Shown: positions 48,540-62,300, counted from the first letter of the stretch. The stretch is DNA of 64,000 nucleotides from Ophiodon elongatus (GCA_016806645.1 JACSYO010001856.1:2997001-3061000), one strand, 5' to 3'. Translations and numbers: made by a program. The notes: generated by a model from the letters alone, not told the origin.

Positions 48540-49220
48540 GCTTCTCCTCATTGTAGAGCACAATGAGGGCCCCTAGGATGCTGAAAGATGGAGATGAAGA
48601 CCCAGAGGAGACACTGTTTTGCAGGTGTGTCTGTGTTTGTTTGTGCCTGCATGCACGTGTGTGCTCTACGTGTGCACGTGCACGGGTCCTCATGCTGGAG
48701 TTGCTAGTTATACACGCTAATCCCAGCTACTGGGTGTGTAATTGGACATAACAGGCGTCACTCGGGTGGAGTGGGCGAGAAGAGTCAATGTGGTTCCTTG
48801 AAGGCCCGGCCAGCTAATTTGCACACAGTGATATTTCCGCGTTGACAACTGGAGGCGAATAAATGAGCTGGGGAAAAGGCAGCCAGATGATATGCCACTG
48901 CGCACCCGCTGCTTGATTTGCCACCAGGGCTTCTGCACCCAGGTAGCACAATTACTGGCCATCCTCTCTCCCTAAATTGTGAAGCGGAAGAGAAGTGACA
49001 CCCATAAGGCGTGCATCACTGTAATCGAATCTAAATGAAGGCTGTGCATAACCAGAGCTCCCACCTGAGACAGTGGGAGAGATGTGACCGCGCCAGCCTG
49101 TCAACACCGTGTCAACACACCCGTTCACAGCCCCGTCCGCATGCATAATCACACCAATCATTACAGTGTCAATGATGATAATGTAAATATAAAGAGTGGA
49201 GGCAGGGAAGAGGAGGAAGA
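48540..49220. other. candidate conserved non-coding region
   Basis: Islands include gtgtgtaattggacataac, gccagctaatttgcacacagtg, cgaataaatgagctgg and cacaccaatcattacagtgtc. A TGTG/CACGTG-rich patch at 48,620-48,690 lies inside. No supported frame. Confidence 0.35.
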
Positions 49221-50219
49221 GGAGCGTAGCACAGAACGCTGGGCAAAGCCACAACTTAGAGAGTGGAAAGCAGCGACTGTGACCACGAACAATGTAGCAA
49301 TGGGGAGGGAAAATGTTCAGTTTAATTCAGTTCCACTTGGTTACATTGCATCAGGTGATAGGAAGAGCACACACAGCACACCTGTATTAGGGCAAAGATC
49401 CCATGTTACAGTTTAGGTTAGGTGTAACTTTTAGTAAACATCAGATTCAAGGTGGCTACAGTCCATTAAATGACAGAAATACAGTGCATTCTCATTGGTT
49501 CTAAAGTAAATCAATTAAGCTAATATTAGCAACGGTACACTACTGAATGGGCGATGTTCAATAATTGACAGAAAAAGAGGCTTATAACATGTTCACAGCT
49601 TATTGATGTGCATTGTGACAGCCTCACGTTGAATTGTAATTGGACTTTTTTTTTTTAAAACACTAGATTGTATGTTACAATCTGAAATAATGAGCTATAT
49701 GCATACAATATATCTGACTCCTGGTTTGACATGCCTAGACTGTGGCATATATAGCACAGGTCATTGCACATGGTTGTGACTAATAGCTGGTTAGCAAGGT
49801 AGCTTGTTACCCCCCAAATGCTGCACAAAAAAGGAGGAGTCCTGTCACAAAGCCAATTACTCCCATTGAAATCTATCCGAAAGAACCGTCACATTCGTAC
49901 TTTCAATAATCTTGCTGGTGGTACTCTACAGTATGTCAGAGCTAGCTAACTTGCTTGCAAAGCGCAACTGCAGAAGTACTGTATTTATAACAAATTCAGC
50001 TTGTTTTCACACATAGTTTGGCTTAAAAGGTTGTGTATTACAGATAGAATAGCATGCATTTGTTTATGATGGTATTATTGTGTCCGTCAATGACCCGGGT
50101 TTACAGTTGAAAACCAGCTTATTGGTTAAACCTGCTGTTGATAAATGCGTGCTGTCTTTGTAAAATATTAGGAAGACAACAGTTATGTGAGGCGTCACTT
50201 GGACAGAATAACTGTGTGC

Positions 50220-50220
<1 letters not shown>
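49221..50220. other. non-coding span, possible diverged inverted repeat
   Basis: Segments near 49,785 (agctggttagcaaggtagct) and 49,940 (agctagctaacttgcttgc) are partly complementary. They could be the ends of a small decayed MITE. Nothing else was recognised. Confidence 0.25.

Positions 50221-50290
<70 letters not shown>
50221..50290. repeat. (GT)n microsatellite
   Basis: 35 uninterrupted GT units, followed by atatg. Confidence 0.96.
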
Positions 50291-50295
<5 letters not shown>

Positions 50296-53200
50296 AACTT
50301 GCTCCTCATTGCAGGAGTTTAAATCATTGCTTATGTCAGAAGGGACACGCTCCATGCCACCCAGCATCATTATCAGCACTTCCTGGTGCCAAAGGGGAAG
50401 CATTAAATCCTCTCCCCCACCCCGGCGATTGAGACTGTCACTGTCATTAACCTGAGGTGACGTCGGTGCAGGCCGCTCAGCCTGTTAGCCGCTATCCCCA
50501 TTGACATCTACACACTGCTAACCTGCCAGCAACAGAGACGTATGTCTGTATAATGCTCAAGCCTGAAACCAGCCTGTTTCTGTCACTGACACCACGGGAG
50601 CAAAACTTTACTCCATTCCAGTAAAAGCCAGACTCTATGGTATAGTTACTACTGATGATCTCAATGAGGAAGAAGTTGCAGGTAGGACATATTCGGGTTT
50701 TCCACAAATGGACATGATCAGGTGTGTCCCTCTTTGGTCTTGTAGTACTGAGTTCCACTAAATGTCTTTAAAATTGTTGTCACAGTGCTCTGACTCTGCA
50801 GCCAAAGTGCCAGCTAAATTAATTGAATGCTGTGTAAATGTGAATGTAAATGGATAATAACAATTTGAGATCTCTATGAATTTCCAAGTTTGACATCAAG
50901 GAAGCTAAAATCTACGTGAATCGGTGATGATTTAAATTACATCTTTTATTCCAGAATGACTACATTCAAAGTGTGTTATTATGTAAATGACCCTCACTGC
51001 AATGTTAACGTTACTGTGTTACTTGTCATCTAATAGTGTTTTCCTTGACGTCACCTCTGGAACCCAACAGCAAGGTGCTTCAGTTTTCAATGTTTTCGTT
51101 CCATCCCATCATGCTTGTGTTTCAGTCATCCCAGTGGCCTAAACAGTCTCCTCAATGAGCAATTTTCTTCCCTGTCATGAACACCAGTGGGGGAAAAAAA
51201 AGAAAGCTATTGACAGCACAGCTCTGGTTAATGTGAGGATAGCGACACCCTGTTTAACGATGGTGTGTCTACTTTGTGCTGTAAGTGTAATACGTGATTT
51301 ACAGTACTGTTGATTTTATTTTGAGCAATTCAACTGCCTTCTTGGGTGATGATGAAGCAGAAGCACTGGGATATAGGGAGTCGGCCAGTCTCTTGAGGCT
51401 TTGACCGGACATGTTTCCCTCTTTCTTTAGCCCACAATTAGAAGCGATAGTCTCCCACTCCTAGGATGGCTCCCTCTCCTCAGCAGAGATATATTTATCT
51501 GAGGATAATTGGCCATTAAATCCTCACTTGACAACTGTGAAAATGCCACCCCAAGAGTAATCTGGCTGCCAGAAAATGACAACGGTTGGCAGAGCTGTCG
51601 ACTGCTGGGAGCCACATCAGGAATGGATGGATCTATTCCACGCACTCACATCCTTACACATGCACACGAACAGAGCTGGCTGTCCTAATCAAATTCTGTC
51701 CTGTTCGCAGGCTTGTGATTTTTTTTTTTATTAAATTTTTTAAAGGAAACCCCTCATTATGATCCTTATTAAAAGACAGGTCTCAGCACTAAGGATAAAA
51801 CAGCATCTTTTTAAACCCATCTGTCACTAAAGAAAAATACACTTTTTTAGCTTTATTTATTTTCATTAACTTTGCAAGCATCCTGCTTTGATCACTTGAT
51901 CGGGGTACTCTATATTCAATTACGGATGTCGCACTTCTTTGAAAGACCTTATGTAAAATTGGATTCTTCTTAGCATAGCGTCTGTCTGACTTGAGCTGAT
52001 CCTTATCATACGGTTCAAAGTATCTGAGCTTACCAGCTTTTTGAGGCTGTCGAAAGCCTGGCCAAGGCAAATGAGAAGACAAGCGTTGTGCTATAAATTT
52101 CTGTCCTTTTCATCCAAGTGCCTTGGCTGTCTCTCAAGCTGCTAACATGAATCAGACTGAGCAGCAGAAACAGTAAGTGTAATTATTCTCAAAGGATGAA
52201 GAAAAGACCAGATCTTTGATGGTGTTTCAAATACTGGCCATAGTTGGACCCCTGGTGAACATCTTCCTGTGTGTGTGTTTTCTTTCTCTCCTGTATCAAA
52301 TCCATACCAGACCACTTCTTACATTTGAAACATTTGTATTTTAAGGTTCTAACGTGACCTAAGTTGTGTTTGCATAAAGGGAGTCCTTGATGAGAACTTT
52401 ATGGAAAGGGTGGTAACAAAAAATTCAGCGAGGTTAGATTTGTGCTTGGGAGAAGGTGGTTAGAGTTTATGTTGTTCCTGACATCTTGGATCAGCGCATT
52501 TGCTTGTTTTATTGTCTGGCAGGAAACCGCTGTCCATGACAGAGCGGTTGCCATTGGAATGTGAACATTATCTCTCACAGAGGAGGTCTAGGGGGTCTCT
52601 TTTTCTTAATCTGGTAAACATGTGTTGGGAATGAAAGGTTGATTGAGTGACGGTAAAGTGCGCGGCTGTGGCAGTGCGACAAGAGCTTCATAAAACGGAC
52701 ATACATGTATGGTTGGCAAAATAGTCTTTTTTCGTCCGTGACCACTGCAGTGAAAGATTTCTCACTAGATGAGAATGTCGTGTATCCACTCTGCTCCCAA
52801 TCTAGGCCAGAGCGTGACTCAAACACTTATAGTATAGCACCTGTGTATGGAGATGTTGCTGGCTTTCAGACAAAGGTAGCGGAGAGAATGGTGAAACCAT
52901 GCCTTAAGTGTAGCCTGTCCTTTCAGATGTCACTTGTGTTGCAGATTCAGGGGTTCCTCAAATCACAGCACCCTGCCAGAGCATGTTACAGAAGACACCC
53001 ATCTCAGATCCCCATCCAGGAAGCTGAGAGCTTTCTCTGATATTACTCAGATGGAACCGGACAACAGGCCACGGATGAAAAGTAATATTACTAATAAAAC
53101 AGCGAGCAGCAGGAAAAAAAGGGTGGATTCGGCTCTAAAAGCTCCAGACTGTGTTGTTTATTAATTCAAAACAGTGTTTCAGTTTCACAATCCATGTTAT

Positions 53201-53600
53201 CAAAAATTCCAACATTGGCTTGAGTGCAATCTCATGTTGGAGCGATAATGGGACAGAAAGTACGGAGGTGAATAGAAGGTACGTAGCATAAACTATTCAC
53301 CAGAGCGCATTAGATAGGAGGAGAGGGAGTGAGAGAAAGCAATGTTTCTGTATTTCTGTACCTCTACCCACCGGTGACAACACCCAAAACAGACGCACTC
53401 TACGTTTTAACAGTTTGTCGAAGAAGCTTTTGTTTGTTCCATTGTGTTTCTTTGCCTCTGTTGTTTTTCTACACCCCTCCTTTCACATCAGTCCTTTACT
53501 CTGGAGGCTGCCTCGCCGCTCGCAAACAACAGCACTCTCCCAGTCGGCTCTGTTTGATGACCTACATTACATTCTCTTTGCATGGAGGTACAGCGGGCTT
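50291..53600. other. non-coding span, small candidate elements
   Basis: Islands at 50,300-50,520 (gtttaaatcattgcttatgtcag) and 51,350-51,660 (gaggataattggccattaaatcc) have regulatory texture. The 111-codon frame (52,705-53,040) and others have no domain. No repeat family was identified. Confidence 0.35.
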
Positions 53601-54640
53601 ACATGTTGTGTGTGCATAAACTGCGGTGTAAATGACTCGAACAAAAGGGGGGAGCAGCCGTACGGGGATGGAAATGAAAGTGCGTACCATTGTAGGGGAC
53701 ACATTGCATCAAGAGAGCTCAGTGTAGTCTAAACACCGCCGCTGAGGGTTCGTGTCACTAATGATGGCTTGCGCTGGTGCGACGTGTGTGCGAACATGTT
53801 TTATGTGCATGTGTGTGTGCTCATCATGAGTTCGTCCCTCACACATGAAACACAGCCAACGCTCCTCTGGGACCAACTGGCAGCCACTTCCTTCCTCGGG
53901 TTTGACGAGTTATATGCAATAACAATCCACAGACGCACAGTGTATCTTCTTCCTTTGGGGATTGGTGTGGGAGTCTCAACCCAACGTGCATCTATAGATG
54001 CGATGCACAGAGGATCAGCCCAAATGAGTTTCATCTGGATGGATGGTGAGCACATTTGATCGCAATGCAAGCGCCCCCACATCATGGTAAAATCATGTAC
54101 TCACTTCTATTGTATGTACAGAGCATGTGCTTAACAAGCCAGCGTGCCTCTCCTTGCAAAACCACATATGTTCAGCATGGATGAAAAGTCAACTCCATGA
54201 TGTTCATTCAACAACAGCCCCTTTGATTACTGCTTTTCAAGCACGGGCAATTTCACCATCTGAAACCCTCTGCAGTGTCTCGGAGAGCACCCATGGCACT
54301 GGTGCAACTTGTGTAATGTGTCATGTGGACGTCTGTTCACTTGGAAGTAGAAGCTCAGTTCTGAAAGAGCCATCACACAAATTAAGCCCCTTCGTTTTCC
54401 CTCTCCAAAAACTAAAAGTTTTGCTGTTATCCCTCAGAGCAGCACTAAAGCAGAAAGCCAGTTAAGCTCCATTAGGAGCCCGCGCGCTGTGACGATCTCA
54501 TTGGAAGTGCTGGATGAAAATTGCCCGGATTAATGTGTTAATCCACCTCTTTAAAATGCTAATGTCCATTTTATGCCCATTAAATCTCAGTGTGCGTTTT
54601 CTTTGATGCGTGCAATTTCTATCAATTAAACACAGAGGAG
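53601..54640. other. candidate conserved non-coding region
   Basis: Balanced sequence with many short overlapping frames, none with a domain. Islands at 54,470-54,620 contain ggattaatgtgttaatccacc, an inverted pair of ATTAA sites with palindromic ends (ggatta...taatcc), and gctaatgtccattttatgcc. Confidence 0.33.
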
Positions 54641-54849
54641 TGAAACAGGCAGGAGGGAGATTAGTTCCTCGCTTCAAGCATGAATTTCTCCTTTTGGTTT
54701 CATATTTATCTTCAATGGGGGTGGGGGGGGGGTTGTTTGGAATGGGTTTTGTGAAATACAGAAGGAGCAATGTGATGATATGAAGAATTCTTGGAGCTCT
54801 GTGTGCCTTTCTCAGAGCTCATAACAAACCACCAAACAGCCACTTGTCT

Positions 54850-55345
54850 ATATATGTATATATGTAAACATATTATTGAAGTGATTTTTCATTTCAAAAC
54901 TATCTTTAAAAATTACTTTAAATTTACTCTCTCTATTTAATCTGTTCTTCTCTCTCATCTGATACATTACATAATCATATATTTACCCTGACATCTTTTG
55001 TAATGTATTGTATATATAAAGTTGCCTATTATACTGACTATCATACTCTAATTTATTTTGTAAGACAACCGTTAATGCATGTTCACATTTATTTTTGTTT
55101 TGTTGTCATTTTGAAGTTGTTTGACTGTCCATAATATTGAATCAAGTGGCATAGCTTCCACTTAAATCAATATGAAATTATCATCAGTATTTTGCTTATG
55201 CTATCACCCATTGCAAATTCTGGAATATGCAAAATAACCCTAAATCAATCATAAATTCTAAATAAACCTCATTGCAAACACTTTTAATGATAATGGTTTG
55301 AGCCATAGTTCCCCAATCATTTTCCGATAATAACCATTATTACTT
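54850..55345. other. AT-rich span, no gene
   Basis: More than 70% A+T with TATA-type words (tatatatgtatatatg). Could be flanking decay of the adjacent element, but no family is recognised. Confidence 0.4.
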
Positions 55346-55349
55346 ACAT

Positions 55350-55594
55350 AAGTAATCATTTAGAAGATTAGGCTACAAACACAATAGTGATTGAGCCTAT
55401 GGCTCACTGATGAAAGTCCTTGCATTTGCAGTATTGCGAACTGGGTGTTTGTGGTGACACACCTACAATTATAGCTTAGCACCATCGGTCTCCGGAGTTC
55501 TCCTACACGCTTGGCACATGGGAGAAGTTTCAGTTGGTTGCAATCTGTAACCTTGCCACTAGATACTGCCAAATCCTACACAGTGCACTTTTAA
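55350..55594 (-). mobile_element. fish non-autonomous element (CTACACA-type end)
   Basis: The right end reads cttgccactagatactgcc, aaatcctacacagtgcactt, ttaa. It is preceded by gttctcctacacgcttgg and cagttggttgcaatctg. This closely follows a very common fish repeat usually read from the other strand (starting ttaaag...tgtaggattta). It is diverged and lacks a coding region. The left boundary is uncertain. Confidence 0.7.
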
Positions 55595-56399
55595 ATGAGA
55601 TTTAAATGTGTTATTTTTTATTTCTTTTTTTCAAAATATAAGTGCAAAGAAATAAAACCAGAGAGTAAACAGCATGAATATACAATATTTGATTTAATAG
55701 GATTCCAATGGTGTGAGGTTTTTCTGGAAGAATTTAGAGAATAGAAAGAAATGAGGGAACTATTGACTTGCACTGTGTCTCTGGCCAGAAGAGGTTAAAT
55801 CTAAATCTTCTCCAATCAAAGTCTTGGAGATAATAGATAATGGGAATGGGAATCTCCTTATCGCTGGGGTAAAGCTAGCGAATGTGCACCCTATGCCACG
55901 GGAGAATACCGCACCCTGTCCAAGTCATTCAGACAGCTAAAATAATGAAGTTCACAGTTCACAAGCTGTAGTTCCCATGTCACAATACTGTAATATACAC
56001 ACATCAAAGCGTTGGTGATGTGATTCAGAGCTATTGGTCTGTAACACTGACAAATCCATTTCCAGATTAGTCAGTGTGAAGCTCTAGAAAGCCATGGGTA
56101 TTGATTATAGACCACAATCACAAATTACCGAGCTGAATCATGTGTCTGCAACAGCCTGCAGATAGAATAAGCAGTTTGGATAGAAACGAATTGCGTGGTG
56201 AATCCTGTGGAATTTCTCATCCCACAAATGGCGGGATGACTCGCGGATGCCCTCGCTGTTGTGCAAAGCCTTTTAAGACCAGGAGTGACATAGCTTGTCC
56301 AATCACAGAGGCCTCTGTGGCTGACCATAAAATGCTTCCAGATTTGTCACACACAGACACACACACACAGACTCATTGTTCAGAGTTAAAATGCTTCCA

Positions 56400-57280
56400 G
56401 TAAACTCGCATTTATCATGTGAGCACTATTTTTGAGGTAGAACGCAAGGAATGATTTATGGAGGCATTTCGACTTTCCTCGCGCTCGCCCTCCATCATGA
56501 GCAAAATATGCTGCCGTAAAAGTAAAATACACCCTGTGCTACATGGTGAAAATGTACTAACTCATATTTTATTTACTCATGCACTGTGTGACAAGTTGCT
56601 GTGTGCCAATGGAAGGGCAGCTGGCTTTTTGGGAGGTCCAGGAAGAGATGAATATAGATTATTTTTATGTGTAGATTGTGCAGTCCATAAAGATGACGAG
56701 ATAAAGCCAAAGCCTGAATCGCTCCTTCTTACAAAAACTCCAAAGTCACTGAGCAGCTAGGAAGTGCCTGCACACTTTATTTGGGTTGGGGCACCCCCAA
56801 GCTAACCCACTCTCCACCTCCTCCTCCGCCACTCATCCCCATCCTTTAATACACATATTAAAACAACCAGACCTCCCACTGGCAAAACGGCCCCTCCCCC
56901 ACCGTAAGCATATGTGGACTATTCACTGGGATGGCTAATTTATTAATATCTACCTAATTTTCCGTGATATATCAAATCTCTGCCTCAGTAATCGCAAGTC
57001 CCATTTCATTGAGCGAATTAGGTGCCCACTGCTTAGTATGATCAGAGGCCTGGAAAATGAGGCCCGGTCTGGTATTAGAGAATGTTCACAGCCTGCTAAT
57101 GGTCGGGGGATGAAATAGATTTACACAACATTCATTACAGTTCAGCGACAATGTTGAGCAGCCAAATATAAGCACGCGCTCAGCACTGTCATTACAGAGG
57201 CCCATTTAAACATACATGACGATGAATGGCTTGTGTAATGGAGGTCCTGGTTTTGTGTGCTAAGGAGAAGCTTATACTGC
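56400..57280. other. candidate conserved non-coding region
   Basis: Islands at 56,900-57,230 contain gggatggctaatttattaatatc, cctaattttccgtgat, gagcgaattaggtgcccac and gcctgctaatggtcgg, with dense TAAT sites. The 100-codon frame at 56,458-56,760 has Lys- and Cys-rich stretches but no known domain and no splice support. Confidence 0.38.
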
Positions 57281-57439
57281 TATATAGTTGCCACATGATC
57301 AGAGACCAGGGTTGGATGTGATACAATTCATTACAATCAGGAAGATTTAAAAAATGTCAAACAGGGAGCTTCAGAATTTTAGGCATTGAGCTTAAACTGT
57401 CATCCAGAGAGACAAAACCTATGTTGATTAATTATCACA

Positions 57440-57730
57440 TTCATCATTTTGAAGTGAGCACTAGTTACTGAACAATACTATCACATTATTGTAACATGTG
57501 TGTGAGCTGGAGTCAAAAGGCTGTTAGCTAAGCGTAGTATAAAGACTGGAAGAGCAGGGGTAAACAATTTAAAAGGGTAACAAAAGTAAAAAAATCCGCC
57601 TACCAGCAAGCTCAGTCATTAGCATGTTGTCTTTAAGCTATGCTAGGCTAATTGCCTCCTGGCTCCAACTTATTATTTAACACAGACATGAGAGTGGTAC
57701 CAATCTTTTGAGAAATTATTGATGGCATGA
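57440..57730 (+). mobile_element. diverged copy of the TTAGCTTAGC inverted-repeat MITE
   Basis: The left arm (gctgttagctaagcgtag, ataaagactggaag) and right arm (aagctatgctaggctaatt, atgagagtggtaccaatc, ttttgagaaatt) correspond to the arms of the better preserved copy at 59,777-60,304. This copy is more decayed and shorter. It has no coding capacity. Confidence 0.6.
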
Positions 57731-59776
57731 ACAACCATTTTATAAGAAAATAGTATACAACAATTATTGCACAATATCCAAACATTTGATCATTTGGCAA
57801 CATGAAAAACTTGATATTATGCTACATGGAAAGAATTTTGGACTGGCCTCCTTCATGTTGCCATTTATCTTTTATAGGATAAGTAGGTTTTGGAAAAGAC
57901 TCTAAGGATACATTTCAAGATACCAACAGCAGAGTACACGGCAAGACTGTATCATTTGATACAGCTGGATGGAAAGATGACTGAGAACATCACTATTTAA
58001 CATTATTTCTTCTTAACCTCTAATAGAGGATGACAGTAATCTATTCCAGGATCTTGATCAGCAGCCTAAACGCTGGAATCCAGTTAGTGCACACCATGGT
58101 GAGCAAACTTAGTGCTGTCCCCTCATGTTCAGTTTGGACAAATGACCTAAATGCAAAAAGGTAGGATAAAATGTTCATTTTTTTGGTCATGTTGAATGCA
58201 ATCATTCTGAAAACTGTTTACAAACCAGCAGAAAGTGGAAAAAAATACGAGTATAGTTCTCTTCACATCTAGCCAAACCTCAGAGAACATTTTTGCGTGG
58301 AAACAGACAAAGCTTGGTCATTGTCATGTTGTTCTGCTTGTTTTGGGGTTGAGGCTAAATTAGTTGCTGCTGAATTTGAGGTCCCAAGACGGCACGCTCC
58401 GACAATGTTTGGGCCACCATTTGTCATTATACAATTTGTCTGTGCTGCTTTCAACAAACAGGAAGTTCCTTTAAACTAGTGGAGAACCTGGCAAGAAATG
58501 TGTCTTCTCCAACAGGCTCATAGAAGAGGACTGATGGGATTGGACAGATTCAAGATGGTGCGTTTATATCTGATGGCGGGAACTTTTCCCTCCCAGTTTT
58601 TCTGAGAAAGGATCCAGCACACTTGGACTGCCTGCCAGCTACAATAGCGCGTGAGAGATCTTTCCCACAAAAAAACATTGTCATTCTTGTACTCCTTATG
58701 TCTCTGGTTTTTCTCCTGCAACATAAGCATTCATGCGTTCCAATAACTGAAGCAGCATTTTGGTTTTTTAGATTTCCATTACTTCCCCTCCCTGTCTTCC
58801 AGTGGTTCCAGCTGGTGTTGTTGGATTGCATGTTACAGAATGATCCTTAGGGAAGGCATTGTTATGGAAGTTGGGTCTACTGCAACAGGAATCTATTCTG
58901 ACTTCATTCAACAGCCTCCCTGTCTTAACACCACAGCTGTCAGCAATGTCACTACATGATGAGCCGTGACACCACCGAATCTAGCAACGCTTTGTCACCC
59001 TGATACACTTAAGCATTGGTTACAGAGCTCTGGCCCGACAAAGACATGCTGTCAAGTAAGGAAAGACCATTATCTGCAATAGACACAAAAGTACAGGGGA
59101 TCCCTGCAGACACAGAGATGATTAAGGGCTAAGTGTCATTCTTACTGTCTTGGTGTACTTTTTTAAAGAGCCCTATCTCTTACTGTCCTTCTTACTGTGC
59201 GCCTCAGACTTATTGGCCTATCCCTCATGCCTGCTCTGAAGAGACACCGGCCCTGGCAACCATGTTGGTGTATTATCCTGAATTAACAGGCCTGGTCATA
59301 CACCACTTCTGCTCAAGAAAACCAAAGAGAGTAAATCAATGTGAGGATTTACATACATGTGGAAAGCTATCAGTGATGAGCACAGGGACAGCTAAGTGTG
59401 AGTGGGATTTGCAATGATGGGAAAGTATTTGAGGAATGCACACACAAGAATAGTCTTGGTTCTGGGGGGCAATATGATTTAGCTAAGCCTCGTTGACACA
59501 GGTCTGACTATTGGTGTCTGATTTCCCAATGACGATTCCACTAGCATGCCACTAAAACTGACAGATTTTAAAAGTGTGATTCCGTCTGGATCCATGTCAT
59601 GCTCAATACATAAGCATTCAAGGTACTATGGGGTATTATAAATAATATATTTGTCTTTATTTTATAGACATAGACTATCTGATATGGACTGCAATTTGGA
59701 TGCACACTATTTCATATGATCAAAATAGTAAAGGCCAAGAACTACAGCATTACTGGAAAAATCAATGCCTTGCTTG
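57731..59776. other. non-coding span, no gene recognised
   Basis: Overlapping frames on both strands at 58,269-58,850 have no domains. The plus frame at 58,623-58,850 contains a hydrophobic run (IVILVLLMSLVFLL) but has no splice or start support. No repeat was identified. Confidence 0.42.
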
Positions 59777-60304
59777 CATTTTGAGAAATACATATTTCCA
59801 TTTACGTTAGGAGTTAAATGAGAAGATATATCACACTAAATGTGCTACAGCCAACGACTGGTTAGCTTAGCTTAGCACAAAGACTGGAAATAGGGGGAAA
59901 CCACTAGAATTGCTCTGTCCGTAGGTAATAAAAACTCACTAACTAACAAGAAGTAAAAAATTGACAATTCACTAGGAGCAGAAACTTCCTGGAGTCTCCG
60001 CTGGTTGCCCAGCAACGGCTCTTCAAGAAATAGTACGGCATATAACATCCCGTAAAATTTGTCGTATTTACACTTTGGTTTTTGTACAGATTAACCCAAA
60101 AATATATAATGTGTGAATTAATGAGCTTTAGCAGTGCTGATAGTAAGATTTGGTTACATTAGGCTTGCTGGTTCCCTCTATTTCCAGTCTTTGTGCTAAG
60201 CTAAGCTAACCAGCTTCTAGAGGTAGCTTTATATTTATAGACGTGAGAGTGGTATTGATCTTCTCCTCTGCGCCAGAAAGCAAATAAACTTATTTCCCAA
60301 AATG
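59777..60304 (+). mobile_element. MITE with long terminal inverted repeats
   Basis: The ends cattttgagaaat at the left and the complement of atttcccaaaatg at the right begin arms of roughly 115 bp. At the inner part of the arms, 59,858-59,891 is a perfect 34-base complement of 60,180-60,213 (ctggttagcttagcttag... at the left). This inner TTAGCTTAGCACAAAG motif is a familiar percomorph repeat. The centre of about 290 bp has no transposase frame. A hairpin transcript or extruded cruciform is possible. Confidence 0.82.
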
Positions 60305-60479
60305 TTGAACAATTTCTTAAAGTGAGAGTTATGATTTGCATAACTTGTTCTTGCCTGCCCCAGATTTTGCAGCCAGTTTGAGTGAGTGGGAAATCCTTCA
60401 GTAACAAGTCTGCTTCTTCAACCTCTAGGCTACCATAAGCCCATCTAACAATCTGAAGAGTGGCATTAGTATTCACAGA

Positions 60480-61150
60480 GACAGACAGACAATCAGGCTC
60501 CAGTTTTATCACTCAGCATTTGTAGGAATCAGATCTGAGACACAGCAGCAGTATCAATAAAAGATCTAATTTCCAGCCGCACGCGAACAACTGTGCCTCT
60601 TTCAACCTACACTGTGGGTATCAATTGTGCACTGAATAATGAAAAGCAATTATGTAGCTAAACAAAGCCATGGCGGTAATAGGCTTTTGTTTTATTTTTA
60701 TCCACAAAATGAAAATAGATTCTGCGGCTGTGTGGTTTTCTTTTTCAAGATTCTTTGGGTCACGCTCAGGACATGCTCTTCCTAGCACCAGTCTGCCTAC
60801 AGAAATATAGTGATGGAGGTTCCAATCCAGACGAATTAGACGGCAAGTTAGTATGAATTGCGTGGGACAGCGGCAGACAATCTGGCTGAAACGAAGGGGA
60901 AACAGAAGTCGGCTGCTTAGATTGTGTCTTGATTAATTATTCAACAACCAGATTCTCTATCCAATGACCCTGGTAAAGAAGCACAAATTATTTAGCAAGC
61001 TGTCACATCAGCGCTTGGTGTGAGGACACGAAGCATGGGCTCTCACTGAGGTATCATAGGAGGCATGTGAACCTCCGCTCAGGCTGTTTTCCGCATGACA
61101 CACGGCCTCGTGGGTATTGACGGCTGTATCAGGGTACAGAGGTACAGTTT
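60480..61150. other. candidate conserved non-coding region
   Basis: Islands include gaataatgaaaagcaattatgtag, ggcaagttagtatgaattgc, cttgattaattattcaac and gaagcacaaattatttagc. TAATTA sites are dense and no frame is supported. Confidence 0.35.
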
Positions 61151-61739
61151 CTCTCAACGGTCACTCATCCAGCAGCCGGGATCTGATAAGGAGGGTAAAA
61201 TGTACGCCAGTGTCATCAACAGTGAATGTTGAGATGCAACAAATGAAGAGTGTCCTTCCAAAATCAGATACCTGTCATGTTTGTAAAAAGTGACACCAGC
61301 TCCTCCAGAACAACTGGTTCCACAGGGTTTTAACAAATGGACTTGTTACAAACATGGAGCGCCACAAGTATTTGATGGGCAGATCAGATGCTCTAAATAT
61401 ATATCGGAGGGGAAATAATGTGCATTTTTAAATACTTTTTCATAAGCAAGTGTGCGGCTAAAACTAAGTCCTACTCTGCATGGGTGACCATTGTCTTCTT
61501 CGGCGTCAGCTAATCAAGTGACTGTTCTTTAAATATACATGTTTCGTGTATAACAATGAAATATGTTGATGTGTTTCTGCAGCAGTGTCACCAAGACAAA
61601 GTCCTGAACTTAATGACATACAGTGAAATGAGACAGCCACGTCTGACAGCATGATTGTCACCCTGTTATTTTTGTTGCTCTTAAAAAAGCTATATACTTT
61701 CCACAGCCACTCAAAATGTGTTATGATTTCGGAGCGTGC
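61151..61739. other. non-coding span, no gene recognised
   Basis: Short frames only. Nothing further identified. Confidence 0.45.
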
Positions 61740-61800
61740 CAGACGGAGAGAGAGGGGGAGAGAGAGAGAGCAGGAGAGAGGTTGGTTCAAGAGGGAGGGG
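61740..61800. repeat. purine (GA)-rich tract
   Basis: GAGA/GGGA-rich stretch of about 60 bp. The Arg/Glu and Leu/Ser frames are artefacts. Confidence 0.85.
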
Positions 61801-61899
61801 ACAGACTGTTTGCGTACACACATGCAGGTGTATGTGTGTTTGTACACCGTGCATGTGATCGGGAGTTAGCCTTGATCTTGTTAGTGGCGATTGGGGTCT

Positions 61900-62300
61900 C
61901 TGTGAGACCTCACACACTGGGCTGTGGGTGTAATTGCCCCTGGCAGGCCGGCCTGTAACCATGTGGAAGCTTAGGGAAGAGGAATGGGGAGGAGAGTACG
62001 GGGCCTTTGTTTGTGGCAGCCGCCACATGTCTGCCTGTGTGGCAGTGCCGAGCTCCCGGGTGTGGAGGTTTGGCTTTGGGGAGATGATTGTTATAGCACT
62101 GGTGTTGGCTTTAAAAATGCCTATTTAATGGGAATGCATTTCACAGGCAAGAGCAGCGAGGTCTGGGAAGCCAACATCACAGCGGCAGGGGCACAGAAGT
62201 TCAGCATGTGCTTGTGGTGGGAGACGGTTCATTCGTGGAAACAGCCTGCCATCTGCTGCTGGACACAAGAATAACAGACAGGGTCTCGAAATGCTCTCCA
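61900..62300. other. candidate non-coding element, GC-rich for the area
   Basis: Balanced to GC-rich block with cttgatcttgttagtgg, ggtgtaattgcccctgg, atgcctatttaatgggaatgc and catcacagcggcagg. Opposing 89- and 96-codon frames overlap here and lack domains. Confidence 0.3.

Noticed and set aside
58623..58850. Plus-strand frame with a transmembrane-like hydrophobic run
   Set aside because: No exon signals, an overlapping opposite-strand frame, and AT-rich codons that produce Leu/Val/Phe by chance.
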